Origin: Schistocephalus solidus
Lineage: Eukaryota > Platyhelminthes > Cestoda > Diphyllobothriidea > Diphyllobothriidae
Length of the DNA stretch: 64,000 bases
Assembly (NCBI GenBank): GCA_017591395.1
Contig: WEDG01000326.1
Span: forward strand, 248,001 to 312,000
Direction: 5' to 3'
In this document: piece by piece, positions 39,830 through 54,362 of the stretch
Position numbering within the stretch: position 1 is the first letter of the stretch
Layout of the letters: each line of letters begins with the position of its first letter
The notes under the pieces: model-generated
The model's input: only the letters and a program-made list of their open reading frames with translations
Told to the model about the DNA's origin: nothing
Database searches by the model: none
Position numbers and translations under genes: made by a program

Positions 39830-40180
39830 TCGTGCGACCTCTGAGCTCGATCTTCCCAGCCATATAGTTGACGATGGAGAAAGAAAAACTTTCTGTTGCC
39901 GTTTCTAGACGTGTTGGAAACACATTTTGCTGAACAAGGCGAGAAGAAGACAGCAGTCAAGCCTCTGCGTCAGCTATTCGCAGTTAACGGATAACCATTG
40001 GAGGAGGGTTGCTTTTCTGGACTTATTTCCTCCGATGGTGTCCTGGTTCACAACTTGTCCTCCCATCGGCTCACTCAGCAACAACTATCCGTTCTATCCT
40101 ATGACGCAAAATTCAACACGAGAGATGCTCGACCAGAAGACTTCATCGCATCCTTCGAGTCGGCGGTCCATAAGTGCGAT
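39830..40180 (+). pseudogene. Penelope-like element remnant, N-terminal domain
   Basis: On the + strand, 40040-40180 reads LVHNLSSHRLTQQQLSVLSY, then DAKFNTRDARPEDFIASFES, the conserved motif that stands before the reverse transcriptase in Penelope-like elements of flatworms. The open stretch upstream (39890-39970, FLLPFLDVLETHF and KTAVKPLRQLF) is probably the same protein, interrupted by a stop near 39990. It lies tail-to-tail with the minus-strand RT piece next to it. Confidence 0.6.
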
Positions 40181-40640
40181 TCAGAAATCCTTGAAGTCCT
40201 TGAATATTCTGTTGGAATGCCTGCGAGTTATTGCGCGGTATTGCGATCCATCACTGAGGTGCTTTAGGTTCCTGTCTAGCCATTTGGCAAGATTGTAATT
40301 GGGGGATCCAATAAGCGGCTCTATGATCCTCAATGGTGCGTCTGCTTTGTGCACCTTTGGAAGGCCATATGCTTGTGCAACACAGAGGTCACGGAGGGTC
40401 ATAAATCTGAAATCCTCGGGGCTAATGAGTTTCAATCGAGAGAGTTCGTTCACTTTCTTCTTTACAGCAACGGCCTGCATTTTTGGGCCTACATCAAGTG
40501 GAGTGTACGCTTCTCTGTCATTTGAAACTTGGTATGCCTTGTTGAGGTAGTCAGTCTTGTCCATCATAACAGTTGCACCACCTTTGTGAGCAGGTAAAAT
40601 AACTTTACTTTCATCTGTTTTCAGTCGGATGGGAACTACT
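40181..40640 (-). pseudogene. Penelope-like element remnant, reverse transcriptase start
   Basis: Minus strand: KVILPAHKGGATV, MDKTDYLNKAYQ, then AQAYGLPKVHKADAPLRII and LIGSPNYNLAKWL. These are the first RT motifs of Penelope-like elements (finger domain). The catalytic YxDD region is missing, as the match ends near 40190 after HLSDGSQY. Open over 128 codons but truncated on both sides. Confidence 0.82.
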
Positions 40641-43629
<2,989 letters not shown>

Positions 43630-43789
43630 GGTGATGGTTCTCCAAAATGGTAGTCTTGTGGAAATGGGCTCACCGCAAGAACTGATAACTTGTCCCACGT
43701 CCATTTTCCACGGCCTGGCCCAGGAGGCCAACTTGCTGTCGCCGGAGGATGACCAGCAGTCATCGGTTCAAGATCGTCAGGTGCAGTAG
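43630..43789 (+). CDS. ABCC1: ABCC exon 20 (C-terminus and stop)
   Basis: One base completes Arg, then VMVLQNGSLVEMGSPQELIT and IFHGLAQEANLL, the canonical end of an MRP NBD2, followed by a short polar tail ending VQ and TAG at 43787-43789. Acceptor CAG at 43627-43629. Confidence 0.95.
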
Positions 43790-46700
43790 CACAGGATGCG
43801 CCTGCATGCACTCGTTCCAGGCTCCTACCCCTTTTATATGGATCCATTTTTATTCAACATTGAACCAATTTGCCGGCTTATGAGAAGGACGCTGGGACGA
43901 CTGTTGTCGTACTGTGTAGCCCCCTTGAATGCCCTGTCCCACTGCTCATCATCCAACTTTAACTACTTGATTTTCTCTATCTCTCTCTCCTCCTTACCCT
44001 CATTAATCCGGGCTTTTGTCGTTTTGATTTTGCTGCTCATTCCTGCTGAGATTTTAATATGTTGAGTGCATTTTTAAACTACAATTAAACGTTGGTTAGT
44101 CCTTTTATTCCCCTGCTATTTCTTCTAAGGTATACTGATTGTCTCAAGAATAGTTGTAGGCGAACAGTTTATCCAAATCTTCATATTGAGGACATTGAAG
44201 CACTGTGGCATTTATTAAAAATAGAACACGTGTAAGGTGGATATTGCACCGAAATAATCGCTTGCACCTGTTGTCTACCAAATATGGCTCCTGCTAATTG
44301 CCGTACTACTTGACATATGTCAGTAATGCGTTTCGATACGTTAACTATTTTTGCTGCATCGCACATCTACTGACGTATATTTATTAGTAGGTACCAGACA
44401 GTTGCACGCCATTCTGCAGGCAGTCTTCTTTTCGGCCTTCTTTGTGTAGATATTTTTCTTCGGCGACGTTAAAATAACCAATAACGAGTTCCATTTTGTT
44501 CACCTACCTTTCCCCTTAATTAAACTGATCTGAAATGGATGGAGGAGCCAATTTATAGGTGGTCCGGTGTGTTCATTAGCAGCCATCAGCAACTCCGTTC
44601 CGCTTTTCTTGGATATGCCTTATTAGTCAGCTCTATTTTAGCTGCCTACTTCTTGAACTTCATCTGTTGGAGTCCTATTTAGAATGTAGCTGAAATGCGT
44701 CTTTCACCGGGCTGCAACTTACCCCGTACCGGTTTTTTAATGTGGATGAAACACACATCCTGATTTTGCTGTACTCTGAACTTCGTGGGAACTCATTTTC
44801 CTTGAGACCCAACTCCATCCCATGGGAATTTAAAAAATATTGCGTTTCTTTATAGTCGGAATGTGCAGTTCGTGACCATTTCCAAAATAAGAATAACTAT
44901 ATGTTGCTCTCTTGAGGCATGTCTTGCTTACTCTTAGCGGTAATGCGGAGACAAGAATATTTACTCATGCATGCCGGCCAAGTGGACCTGCCCGGAATTA
45001 TTTCTAGTGATTCTCATCAACAATTATCTGTCGTATGTGAGTTGTCTATGAAAGGCCATCATTTAACGTGTTAAAACTGCCCGTGCCAGCGAAAAAACCG
45101 ATGCGCTGTGTCACCTTGACACTTTAAATATCCTTGTTTCGCGTATCCCTAACAGGGCACCTGCGTGCTCAAATTTGGCAATGTGAAAACATAGCATGTA
45201 TCCAGGAATATCAGATATCCATTCCTGTAGATTGGATGCAGTCTTCCCGCGTTTGCGTCAGGTAGCATTCGTACGGGGCTGTGAGGTAGTAATCGTAAGC
45301 TAGAGGATATCCCGCAGTTCTTTATGAATGTTTTTTATCCACAAAAGCTCGTTGTAGGCGTGTATGCGGCATGCAAAAAAGTATAGACGTTAAGTGTATA
45401 TATGGGGAGGGCTAGCTGCTGTACTCAGGCACTGAACAGTTAGTCAATGTCATCGACATCCACAGTTCCCAGACGCTCTAGTGAGTTTACTAGACTGCTA
45501 TGAGATAAGGCACGTTGCGCAAAATCAGCCCACTTTGCGTCCCCGAAAGTATTACAGGAGTGGATAACCGACGTTTCTTAAAAATAAGGCATATTATGGC
45601 TTAAAAAATTAATATTAAGCTGTTTAGAAATACTATTTTTTAGAAAATTGGCAAGCTCTGGAAACGTGCTAATTTACCTGAAGATTTAAATTCAAATGCT
45701 TGTCCATGAAAACAAACGAGTATATAAAACACCACAAATAGAATTACTTTTGAAAATAGTCCTTTAGTATATACTCCGCTGGAGTTGTCTTCCAGATTAA
45801 GGGCAATGGAAATTTCGGGCATATATTCCAACACGGTTTAACGAGAACTGGCGGTTTCTTCTTCCGTTTATACATGTTTAAAGATGCGTTTGACTAAGGC
45901 AAACAGATTTTCCATTGATTGGGCTGGCAGGGACGTCAAAGGAATAAAGTATTTCATAAGCTGACATGCTGATAGGCCGGTCCATGAATAATAAATTTAA
46001 GTAGCATTTTTAGGTGAAATCGTTAACGTACCTTTTTATGCATATTAAGAGGACTTTCCTTTCGTTTTATTTCGTCATAAGTATTTCGGGTGTTGGACTA
46101 CGATGAGTTTCAGATCGTCCTCCTCATATCTGAATTTACCTGATTTTCGTTAACGCAAGATCAAATTTTCGTTCACTGCAGGGATATATTTAAAATTTTT
46201 CTAGCTTATATTCAGATTCCTTTATAGTACAATGCACACAAACACGAAAGTTTGGGCCAGAAGATGAAATAACGTAGGAAATCAAGACACGTCGTATTTG
46301 GCCCCATTTTGCTCAGTTTTATCTTCAATAAACACATTTGTAATAAACTCTCCCTTGGTAAATAGCATTTTGCGCTTCAAATCCGTACAAAAAAACGCAT
46401 TTAATAACTTTAAATATGTGCCATACTACCATCTTAAATTTCAAGGATGACATTTCATGAGTAAGGCAATCCACTGTATGTGTCGACTTCCAGATTTCGC
46501 AGACGTTCTAGGGAGTTTACTGGACTTGGGATCCCGAGACTGGCAGATATGTAGCGTGGTTTCGCCCCTGCAATGTTGGTCACAATACGAATGTTTTTTT
46601 TAAAGCGCATATTTTGTGCGTTTTTCGACACTGGCGCCGCAGCTATCATTCATTTTAGTGATAAGAAGTTGACGGACGGACTCAGGGAGCTCAAGCTGTA

Positions 46701-47809
46701 TGACGTCCTTAGAGGTGCATGGGTGACTACCTTCATGAAATTTTGCTTAACAAACCTTTTCAAAACATGAAAGAAAACGTTTGGACTGATCTTTAGTAGT
46801 GGAAATCAGTTCTCAAGAGGCCCTTAGTTGTATGCTTTTCCTTAGCACCCCATACGTGTAAATTGTCAGATATCACACATTGCTTTTGTAATTCTTTTAT
46901 CATTTTACGAAAGAGAAGTTGGCTGGTTTCCTTGATTTTGGTTGATGATGGTGTTATGTTTTCAAGCAAATAAGAAAATTTCCGTTATTACTTCATTTCC
47001 TGTTAATCGGGAAAAGTCTGGCAAGCTTAATGAACGTCACCTTCGAGAAGGAAAACTCTAACAGTTGTCTAAGTCTCTTTCATGTATTCGTGGTGCTGGA
47101 TAAGGAGATAGAAATATTGAAGAAATTCGTAAATCGGACGAAGTCTTTCCGTTGTTTACTCAGTCGAAGAACACCAGTCGTACCAGAAATTCGAAAATGT
47201 AACTTATGCGAATGGCGCTTGCTCAACCACAGCCAATATTGAGATCAAATGCATCGTGTCCACCAAGCTTAGTACAACAGTTGACCTTTCTCGCGTTCAA
47301 AAAAAGACATCTCAAGAGTTTTACGAATATCATTCCGTTCAGACTACATCGGTAACGCTCGGGGTACACAAACAAATGCTGTGCCGTTGCTGGATGCTTT
47401 ATCAATCAGCGATGTTGAAAATCGTGTTGAAATTTACGATCCAAAGAGGAAGAAATTAAATAGGTTTATTGGTATAGATAGCACCTCTTGAGTGATGTTA
47501 ATCTCCATTGAACATAGGGAGATACTTGAAAGCAACTTATACTTTCTGCTAGGACACTTGCTTTGTCTTGGATTACTGCTTATTTAATAGCATTCGAATT
47601 ATGAATTTTTAAAACAAAAGGTTGTCCATAAAAGCCTAGTAAAAGCTAAATTAAAATGGGCTACATATTATAGGGACCTATATTGTGTGTTCAGTATGGT
47701 TAGTGATCAAGTATACTCAGCCAGTCATGGGCCTTATAAAGTCCTTCTTGGGGCCGTCACTATGTTGTCGACCCTCGTCTCCCGTATTAAACCCAGATTC
47801 AGGGAAAGA
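43790..47809. other. Intergenic stretch with ABCC 3' UTR at its left end
   Basis: 4 kb with no recognised gene. Two related segments about 1 kb apart (around 45460-45495 and 46485-46530, sharing CAGACG.TCTAG.GAGTTTACT) suggest a dispersed repeat of unknown kind. Open frames at 47030-47459 have no motif I know. Confidence 0.45.
44084..44089 (+). promoter_or_regulatory. Possible polyadenylation signal ATTAAA
   Basis: An ATTAAA hexamer about 295 bp after the ABCC stop codon, followed by a T-rich stretch. It is the first close match to a poly(A) signal downstream; single hexamers occur by chance. Confidence 0.3.
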
Positions 47810-48091
47810 GTCTTCACAGTTCAATAGCGCAGGTGCTGTAAGGGATTCATCCATCCCAGCCTCATCTTGTTGTTGAGACTAATTCATATTAAGGTTTGTA
47901 AAAGTAGACAACATAGAGATGAGCTGAAGATTTATTCACGGATATATTTAGTCTTCACAGTTCAATAGAGCAGGTGCTGTAAGGGATTCATCCATCCCAG
48001 CCTCATCTTGTTGTTGAGACTAATTCATATTAAGGTTTGTAAAAGTAGACAACGTAGAGATGAGCTGAAGATTTATTCACGGATAAATTTA
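47810..48091. repeat. 141-bp tandem duplication
   Basis: Copies 47810-47950 and 47951-48091, each starting GTCTTCACAGTTCAATAG and ending in an ATTTA, differ at only about three positions. The near identity means a recent duplication. The unit has no coding similarity I recognise. Confidence 0.95.
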
Positions 48092-48699
48092 TAGTCGATG
48101 AAACGTAGAAATATAGTGGCGCGAGATAGTAATTGGGATATACGTCCATAATGAGAGATAATAAACATGATCGACTTCACCGGATAAGAAGTGTTTGCAG
48201 AGCGAAGGGAATATTGTCAGACGGTAGATCACTTTAAGTTTGAGATTTGTTGATTAGCGGGGATTCGACTACTGTCATGGTTGCTGGAGTCAGAAAGGGA
48301 AAGGAAAGTGAAAGAAAAAAGTGTTTTTGAAATCCACCGGTTTCTGCCCGTTCTGTACGTTTCATTGCCCCTTTCATGTGATGGGTACTGTCCTCAGTGC
48401 CTGAATCAAAAGTAGGTGACGTGATAGCTATTTCAACGGCTACGGGGACTCTTTATATATGGGTAGACTGTCAGGTGAACACGAGGGGATTTGACCACGG
48501 TATGGACCACAGTGGAGGCGGGCACTTCGAATTTAGGTTCAAATTTCTGACCTCTAAGGAATTTATTTTCTTCAAGAATTGTGGCCTGCTGTCCACTCGA
48601 TTAGCTTTCCGGTACCAGAAACTGGATTCCACTAAACGATAACTTCGTCCTCACAACTTTTCAACGGATTTCACAGAACGCGGACTTCCATCGAGTCGG
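48092..48699. other. Unassigned intergenic sequence
   Basis: No recognised feature. Confidence 0.5.
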
Positions 48700-48846
48700 C
48701 TCACCCTCGTGTCGACTGTTTGAGAACCCAGACAAGCAAAATGGTGAAGGCTGAAATTGAAGTGCAAAATGCAGCTCGGGCGGGATCGAACCGGCGACCC
48801 CACTCCTACAAGACCAACGCCTACCCAACTGCACCATCGCGTCACG
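48700..48846 (-). repeat. tRNA-Thr-like SINE head
   Basis: On the minus strand from 48846: an A-box-like TGGTGCAGTTGGGTAGG (48836-48820), an anticodon arm GTTGGTCTTGTAGGAG with TGT in the loop position, and a perfect B box GGTTCGATCC (48792-48783). The order and spacing follow tRNA-Thr(TGT), but the 3' arm of the anticodon stem does not pair and no 3' acceptor strand is visible, so it is a tRNA-derived SINE or tRNA pseudogene. Sequence down to about 48700 would be its body. Confidence 0.65.
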
Positions 48847-48876
48847 CTTGGAGAGGCGCTCTAAAAGCCTTATAAA

Positions 48877-49930
48877 TTGGTTACAGCCAAAGTACCAGGA
48901 AAACTATTGTGGCGGTTGTCAAACGCTGGCCTCCAAGTTAAATCAACTGGAGGAAGAAATCAGGATTATGAAGAATTTATACAGCAGACCCTCGTTTCAG
49001 AGGATCGATTGCCGGAATCAACGCATAGGATAACACGGAGTAGAGCACGAGGCAACCTACACAACAAATCCCCAAATATAAAAAACGTGGTATCTAAGCC
49101 AACAGTCAAGAGTAGTGACGCAGAGCCTCCAGTAACACTGAAGAATAAGAAAAAGGCGAAAGGTAAGACCACAGGGACGGGTACCAAAAAAATCCGAAGG
49201 GGATGATTTCAAACTCACCAGAAAAAGCAATCGAAGGTACAAAATGAAATTGATCAAAATATAACAAGTAACGAACTAAACGAAACACGACAGATAATGA
49301 TTAACGAAAATAGTCTCCAGGCCACGCGCGCTTCATCAGAGCCAAATATAGAGGAGCTGTTGTCCACCGAATGGAGGACACAAAGTGGACCCACAGTGGT
49401 AATACCTCCCCAAGCCAAAGACGTTGAAGCCAGTATTGGGGAAGCCCCAACATCAGCCAGACAAATTATTCAACAGAACCCCCTGGATAGAGGTGCTGTG
49501 GACAGGTCACAGTGCATAATCGTCCATGGGATTCGTGAATCAACCAACGAAATCCCCAGGTGTAGAATAAATGATGATATCATGGCCTTGCAAGAGTGTA
49601 TGAGTGAAATAATAAGAGAGGATGAAACAATTAGGGTTTTTAAACTTTTCCGATTAAATAGTAAAGATAACACAAACCTTTTAAGAAATAAATCAAGGCC
49701 TTTAAAGGTAATTTTGGAAAACAAACTTCAGAGAGACCTTCTAATCGAGCGAACAGCAGGGGGAGTCCCCGGTCACAGAGGTATTTTTTTCAACAGGACT
49801 ACTCCGTACAAGAGAGAATGAATGGAGGGCGCTAAAAGCGGAATTGGAGAACTTGAAACACCAGGGAGAGAAGGGACTTGTAATAAGAAACGGAGTGATT
49901 GTTCGAATACAAAACCCCCTGTGGAGGACG
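48877..49930 (+). pseudogene. CR1-A ORF1-like protein
   Basis: Lysine-rich N-terminal part (RITRSRARGNL, KNKKKAKGK), one in-frame TGA at 49204-49206, then the same frame resumes and runs to 49821. The C-terminal part has a conserved block: SQCIIVHGIRES, then ETIRVFKLFRLNSKD, RPLKVILENKLQRDLL and GIFFNRTTPYKRE, continuing after a frameshift as WRALKAELENLKHQGEKG. The same block recurs in the CR1-C element near 58000. A nucleic-acid-binding role is likely but inferred. Confidence 0.72.
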
Positions 49931-50870
49931 CCCATCATTCTGAAAAAAGTCTCACGGTTGAGCAACTAATCCAATGCAACAATCTACACAAAAATCCAGT
50001 TCTACTGCGGAAATATGCAAAGTCTCTTGAATATGGACTCATCCTGTGCGAATGTCGATCCAGCTGCCTCACTTAAAGAAGGCAGCGACATAGCCGGCTT
50101 AAAACACACAAATAAACTAAAATGTTTATATACCAATGCCCAAAGCCTACTCCCTAAATTAGACGAGCTTAAGATAAACGTGTGCCAAACTTCACCAGAT
50201 ATCATCTCCATAACTGAAACTTGGCTGACCGCGAAGGTGGACGATCGTGAAGTTGCCATTCCAGGTTTTCAGTTATTCAGAAAGGATAGAACAGGACGTC
50301 ATGGTGGGGGTGTGCTGACTTATGTCAGATATGGCCTGCTCGCGTCAGAAAAAAAGGAAAAAGCTCGCGTGCGAAACTGAAGCCATCTGGCTCACCATCA
50401 GAACGCCGGGGTCTCAAGCACTTGAGATCCTAACGGTCTACCGACCACCAAGAAACGATCCGCAGTCAGACAGTAGACTGATAGATGATTTAGAATCGTT
50501 TGCTAGTCGATCCGAAGTAATGATTATGGGCGACTTTAATGCTCCAAATATCGATTGGAATCTGAGCTCGGCACCAGGCTCGGAATTAAACTTCGATCGC
50601 CGCCTCCTAGAAGCTATACACAAACGCTTCCTAACTCAACACGTCCTGTCTCCGACCAGAATACGCGAGGGGCAACAAGCTAATTGTTTGGACCTTGTAT
50701 TGACAAAGGCGCCTGACAGCGTAGATGTTGTGAACTGTCTATCCCCGCTGGGCAAAAAGTGATCACGTAGTCCTACAATGGGAATATTCACTCTTCTCTG
50801 TCCCCGATCGAAGCATCACAGTCAAACGCAACCTATGGCGTGGAGACTTTTACCCAAAATGAAAAATTGA
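49930..50870 (+). pseudogene. CR1-A AP-like endonuclease
   Basis: Read in two frames: LYTNAQSLLPKLDELK, IISITETWLTAK, GFQLFRKDRTGRHGGGVLTY (50125-50340), then EILTVYRPPRND, IMGDFNAPNIDW (50520-50560), NCLDLVLT and, after a slip in an A run near 50757, SDHVVLQWEYS. These are the catalytic motifs (E, D.N, SDH) of the endonuclease that nicks target DNA for target-primed reverse transcription. Frameshifts near 50360 and 50757. Confidence 0.85.
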
Positions 50871-51244
50871 TGTGCGCCATTTAGATTGGAATGAAACATT
50901 CACCGGGTGTATTCTCGAGGATTGGTTGCAATTTAAGGCCGTATTACAAGGACGTATCACCAACTACTGTCCTAATTCGAAAAAAAGATCACCAACAGGC
51001 CCCAGTGGCTAACGAACACACTGAAGAGTGAAGTAAACCGCAAGCGAAAGCTATGGCAAACTTATCTCAGGAAAAGACCGCCGAATCGCTGACGAAGTAC
51101 AAGACGCAGAGGAACAGGTTAAAAGGCCTGGTTTATAAAGCCCGCCAAAGTTTTGAGAGTAACTTGATAAACTGTGCAGCATAAACGCCGGAGCTCTTCC
51201 ACAACTACATTAGGCAGTGCACTCGAAATAAAGACCCCATCCCT

Positions 51245-52910
51245 TTGTTAAAAACGGATGAAGGCGTCGAACTTTGCAAGGACGAAGAAAAGGCTGAGCA
51301 TCTATCTGAGTTCTTTCAGTCGGTTTTTACGAGAGAAGCCAATCTAACCGCTGATAACTATAGTGCGGAAGAGGTCCCGACAATTGACTCAGTGGTCATA
51401 ACAGAACCTATTGTTCTGCAGGAACTACTGAAGCTGGACGAAACCAAATTGTCAGGTCCTGATGTAATACCGGCAAAGTTGTTGAAGGAGTTGGCCGTAG
51501 AGTTGGCAGAACCCTTGTGTCTACTCTTCCAAGCCTCCCTCGCTGCAGGCAAATTGCCACCCGATTGGAAGACCGCGTGGATTTCCCCAATACACAAAAG
51601 TGGCAGCCGTGCTTCCGCAAATAACTACAGGCCGGTAAGTCTCACCTCCATATGTTGCAAGATTATGGAGCGAATCATCAAACGTGAACTGATGCAGTTT
51701 CTGGAGGCATCATCTTCTCTCTGAAGCGCAGCACGGATTCCGCAGAGGAAGGTCCTGTTTAACTAATCTGCTCTACTGTCTGGAACGATGGACCCGAGCG
51801 GTCGATGAAGGAAATGTAGTGCACGCAGTGTACATAGACTTCAAGAAGGCCTTTGATAGCGTGCCTCACCAACGTCTCCTATACAAACTCAACCGTATTG
51901 GGGTAAGGGGCAAGCTATTGAAGTGGATCGAAAACTTCTTGATTGGGCGATCTCAGATTGTCCGTCTTGGCGATCAACAATCGGCGGAGGTGGCGGTTGA
52001 GAGTGGGGTTCCTCAGGGCTCCGTCCTGGGCCCCTATCCTCTTCCTTATATACATTGATGATTGCGTAAGTGGTTTGGACTGTGACACCGCCATGTTTGC
52101 TGACGATATAAAAGCTTTTGGAAGGTCATCCACAACGCAGATGATGAAGAAAAATCTACAGGCGAACTTTGCATCGACTCGAGGAATGGTCGCACAACTG
52201 GCTCCTCCCATTCAATGCTACCAAGTGCAATATTCTGCGATTTGGCAGAACCAGCTCAGAGCACCAGAGAATTTACTATCTGGACGACACACCGCTACCA
52301 GAGGTGGAGGCTCAGAAAGATCTAGGAGTATGGATCACGCCCACACTGAAGCCATCGTTCCATTGCTCAAAAAGTAGCAAAAATCTGCCATGTCAAGCTT
52401 GTATCTAATTAAGCGAGCGTTTGCAAAGTTCGACAAAGAGTGCTTTTAATAAGGTCTTCGGGATGTTCGTGCGACCACAATTGAATTTGCCATACAAGCC
52501 TGGAGACCGTGGTCTGTCAAAGACCACAACACCCTTGAGAAGGTCCAAAGACGTGCAACCAAGCTTGTTCAAGGTCAAAGCTGCCTGCCTTACGAGACAC
52601 GATTGTCTAATCTTGATCTGTTTCCTCTGGACTATAGACAGCTACGCGGCGACTTAATACAAGCCTTTCGAATGTTGCGGCTTCAGGATTGCTGCCTTGC
52701 ATCTGGCGACTTCTTTGAGCTGGCCACTACCACTACTTTGCGAGGGCATCCCATTAAACTACGAGTGACAGGTGCAAGACTCGACACAAGAAGGTTCTTC
52801 TTCTCCAACAGAGTGATTAAGGCCTGGAATGCTCTGCCGGCCGACATAATCATGTCCCCATCCGTTGACACTTTTTAAGCGGAAGTTTGACCAGTACAGC
52901 CATAAGTACC
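51245..52910 (+). pseudogene. CR1-A reverse transcriptase and C-terminal domain
   Basis: Motifs in order: KLSGPDVIPAKLLKEL, WISPIHKSGSRASANNYRPV (51245-51724), then after a frameshift AQHGFRRGRSCL, VYIDFKKAFDSVPHQ, SGVPQGSVLGP (51720-52035), another shift and FLIYIDD, MFADDIKAF with the catalytic Asp pair intact (about 52090-52120), KDLGVWITPTLK (52320-52360), then LRGHPIKLRVTGARLDTRRF and FSNRVIKAWNALPADI (52740-52850), the usual C-terminal region. At least four frameshifts, so no product. Confidence 0.88.
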
Positions 52911-53165
52911 ACCACGACATCCGAACCTAACACATTTCCTGAAACATATTCCCATCCACAATTTTCGCGTCATATAACATACTACTCCCTATTTTTGAGT
53001 AACATTATTTTATAATTGCTTGTCCGATGCCCTGCAGTGTGTCCGTGAGATAACCCTTGTCCAACGTCCATTATATGTCAGCTTTTTTAATTTACAGTGT
53101 CACTGACATCAATAGGGAGCTCAAAGGCTTCGCCTATATTTCCCTTAATAAAACTGAACTGAACT

Positions 53166-54165
53166 GGTTTGAGTTTAGAAAGATGAGCTGTAAATGGTGT
53201 TGCCTGCGATTGAACTGTATCCGTAATCAGGAATTTGGAAGGGAGAAAAGTGCCTAAAAGGAGGAAGGGGCCCACCAGGTTGGTGGAACTTAGAAGCTGT
53301 GCCACGGGGTGGTACTGTGTTGAAGTGTCAGACTTAATCGCCTGTTTGGAAGGGTTGTTCAGAACATGTTCGGTCATAGTTTATTTTTGCTGTGTCAAAG
53401 CGACTTCGGTAGAGGACCGGGCTGCACTATGTGCTTGTCGAATAACTTGACGGAGGTGTGTGCCATATAGAGTGGTTGGCATTGGGTCTGCAATGTGTAG
53501 AGGCTGGGTTAAGTCGCTTGGAAGGTGTAAGTCACGTCCTGTGTTCACGAAATGTGGTGTAAAACCCGTAGTTTAGTGTATTGAACCCCGGTATGCTAGT
53601 AAGCCGAACGGAAGGTGGGCATCCCAATAGTATTCAGGATCTTCTTATAGGAAAGTTAAAAGTATGTTTTGGAGAGAATGGTTGGTCCTCCGACTAACCC
53701 ATTGCTTTCTGAGTGGTGTGGGTTTATACGAGTTTTGTGGACATCTGGTTGTTGAAAAACTTCTTGAAATTGCCGTGAGTAGAAATTAGAACCGCGATTT
53801 GAATGAAATGACACGGGTGCGCCCCAACGGCAAACCCATTCGCAGGTGATGGCGTTTGTAACGGATTGGGCCAGGGGTATCTCTTCGGCCTATTTAGTGA
53901 AATAATATATCATGACTAATATGTACTCGTAACCCCGTACGGATATTGGCAAAGGTCAAATTATTTCTTGACCAATGCATTCGCCCCAGAACCCATTTAT
54001 CATCGGTTGCATGGGTGCCCTTGGGGAAGGGATAGGGGATTTAAATGTAGCGCACGTGTTGCAGGATAGGCAAAATTACAAGACAGACGACCGAAGGTGG
54101 GGCCACCAAAACCGAGTACGAGCTGCCAGCTCTGTTTTATTTCTGTCCTCTATGTCTTAACTCTT
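53166..54165 (-). pseudogene. Ty3/Gypsy integrase remnant
   Basis: Minus strand. From 54165: H2C2 zinc-binding region remnant (RFWWPHLRSSV, CNTCATFKSPIPSPRAPM), the core start (GYEYILVMIYYFTK), then ITCEWVCRWGAPVSFHSNRG and HKTRINPHHSESNG, and near the end DTVQSQATPFTAHLSKLKPV, the C-terminal GPY-like domain. The second catalytic Asp is Asn (SNRG for SDRG) and the Glu of the Q(V/T)ER motif is Gly, so integration activity is lost. Stops and shifts throughout. No LTR, RT or gag seen. The right edge at 53166 meets the 3' tail of CR1-A. Confidence 0.78.
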
Positions 54166-54362
54166 TGTGGAGATCTGTCAACACACTTTCGACAAGCGAA
54201 CTAGGTACTTCGGGACGTAACCGAGGACGATGAAAAAAATTGTGACAGTACGATCAAGAAGGCCTATCACAAAATGGTGGAGTATCAGCTCAGTATATTT
54301 AAGGGTAATAGGCATTGCCTTTGAAGACCCTACTAATATAAAAAAATTAACTGAAATATTGC
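54165..54362. other. Unassigned junction sequence
   Basis: Between the integrase remnant and the first 3'-end copy of CR1-B; nothing recognised. Confidence 0.4.

Larger units (their letters stand above)
48850..53165 (+). mobile_element. CR1/Jockey-type non-LTR retrotransposon, near full length (CR1-A)
   Basis: Order on the + strand: ORF1-like region (48877-49930), AP-like endonuclease (50100-50860), reverse transcriptase (51240-52380), C-terminal region (52490-52910), 3' UTR ending near 53165 in AATAAAACTGAACTGAACTG. The short TGAAC repeat at the 3' end is typical of CR1-group elements. The coding sequence has one stop in ORF1 and at least seven frameshifts, several at homopolymers. Placement in CR1 versus Jockey is from general layout, not a phylogeny. 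Confidence 0.82.

Noticed and set aside
46455..46649. Minus-strand open frame with SPVNSLERL, similar to the 45.46-kb segment, as a Penelope tail
   Set aside because: The similarity to the Penelope tail is too weak; kept only as an unassigned dispersed repeat.
48783..48836. A functional tRNA-Thr gene
   Set aside because: The anticodon stem does not pair on its 3' side and the acceptor stem is missing, so a SINE head or pseudogene fits better.
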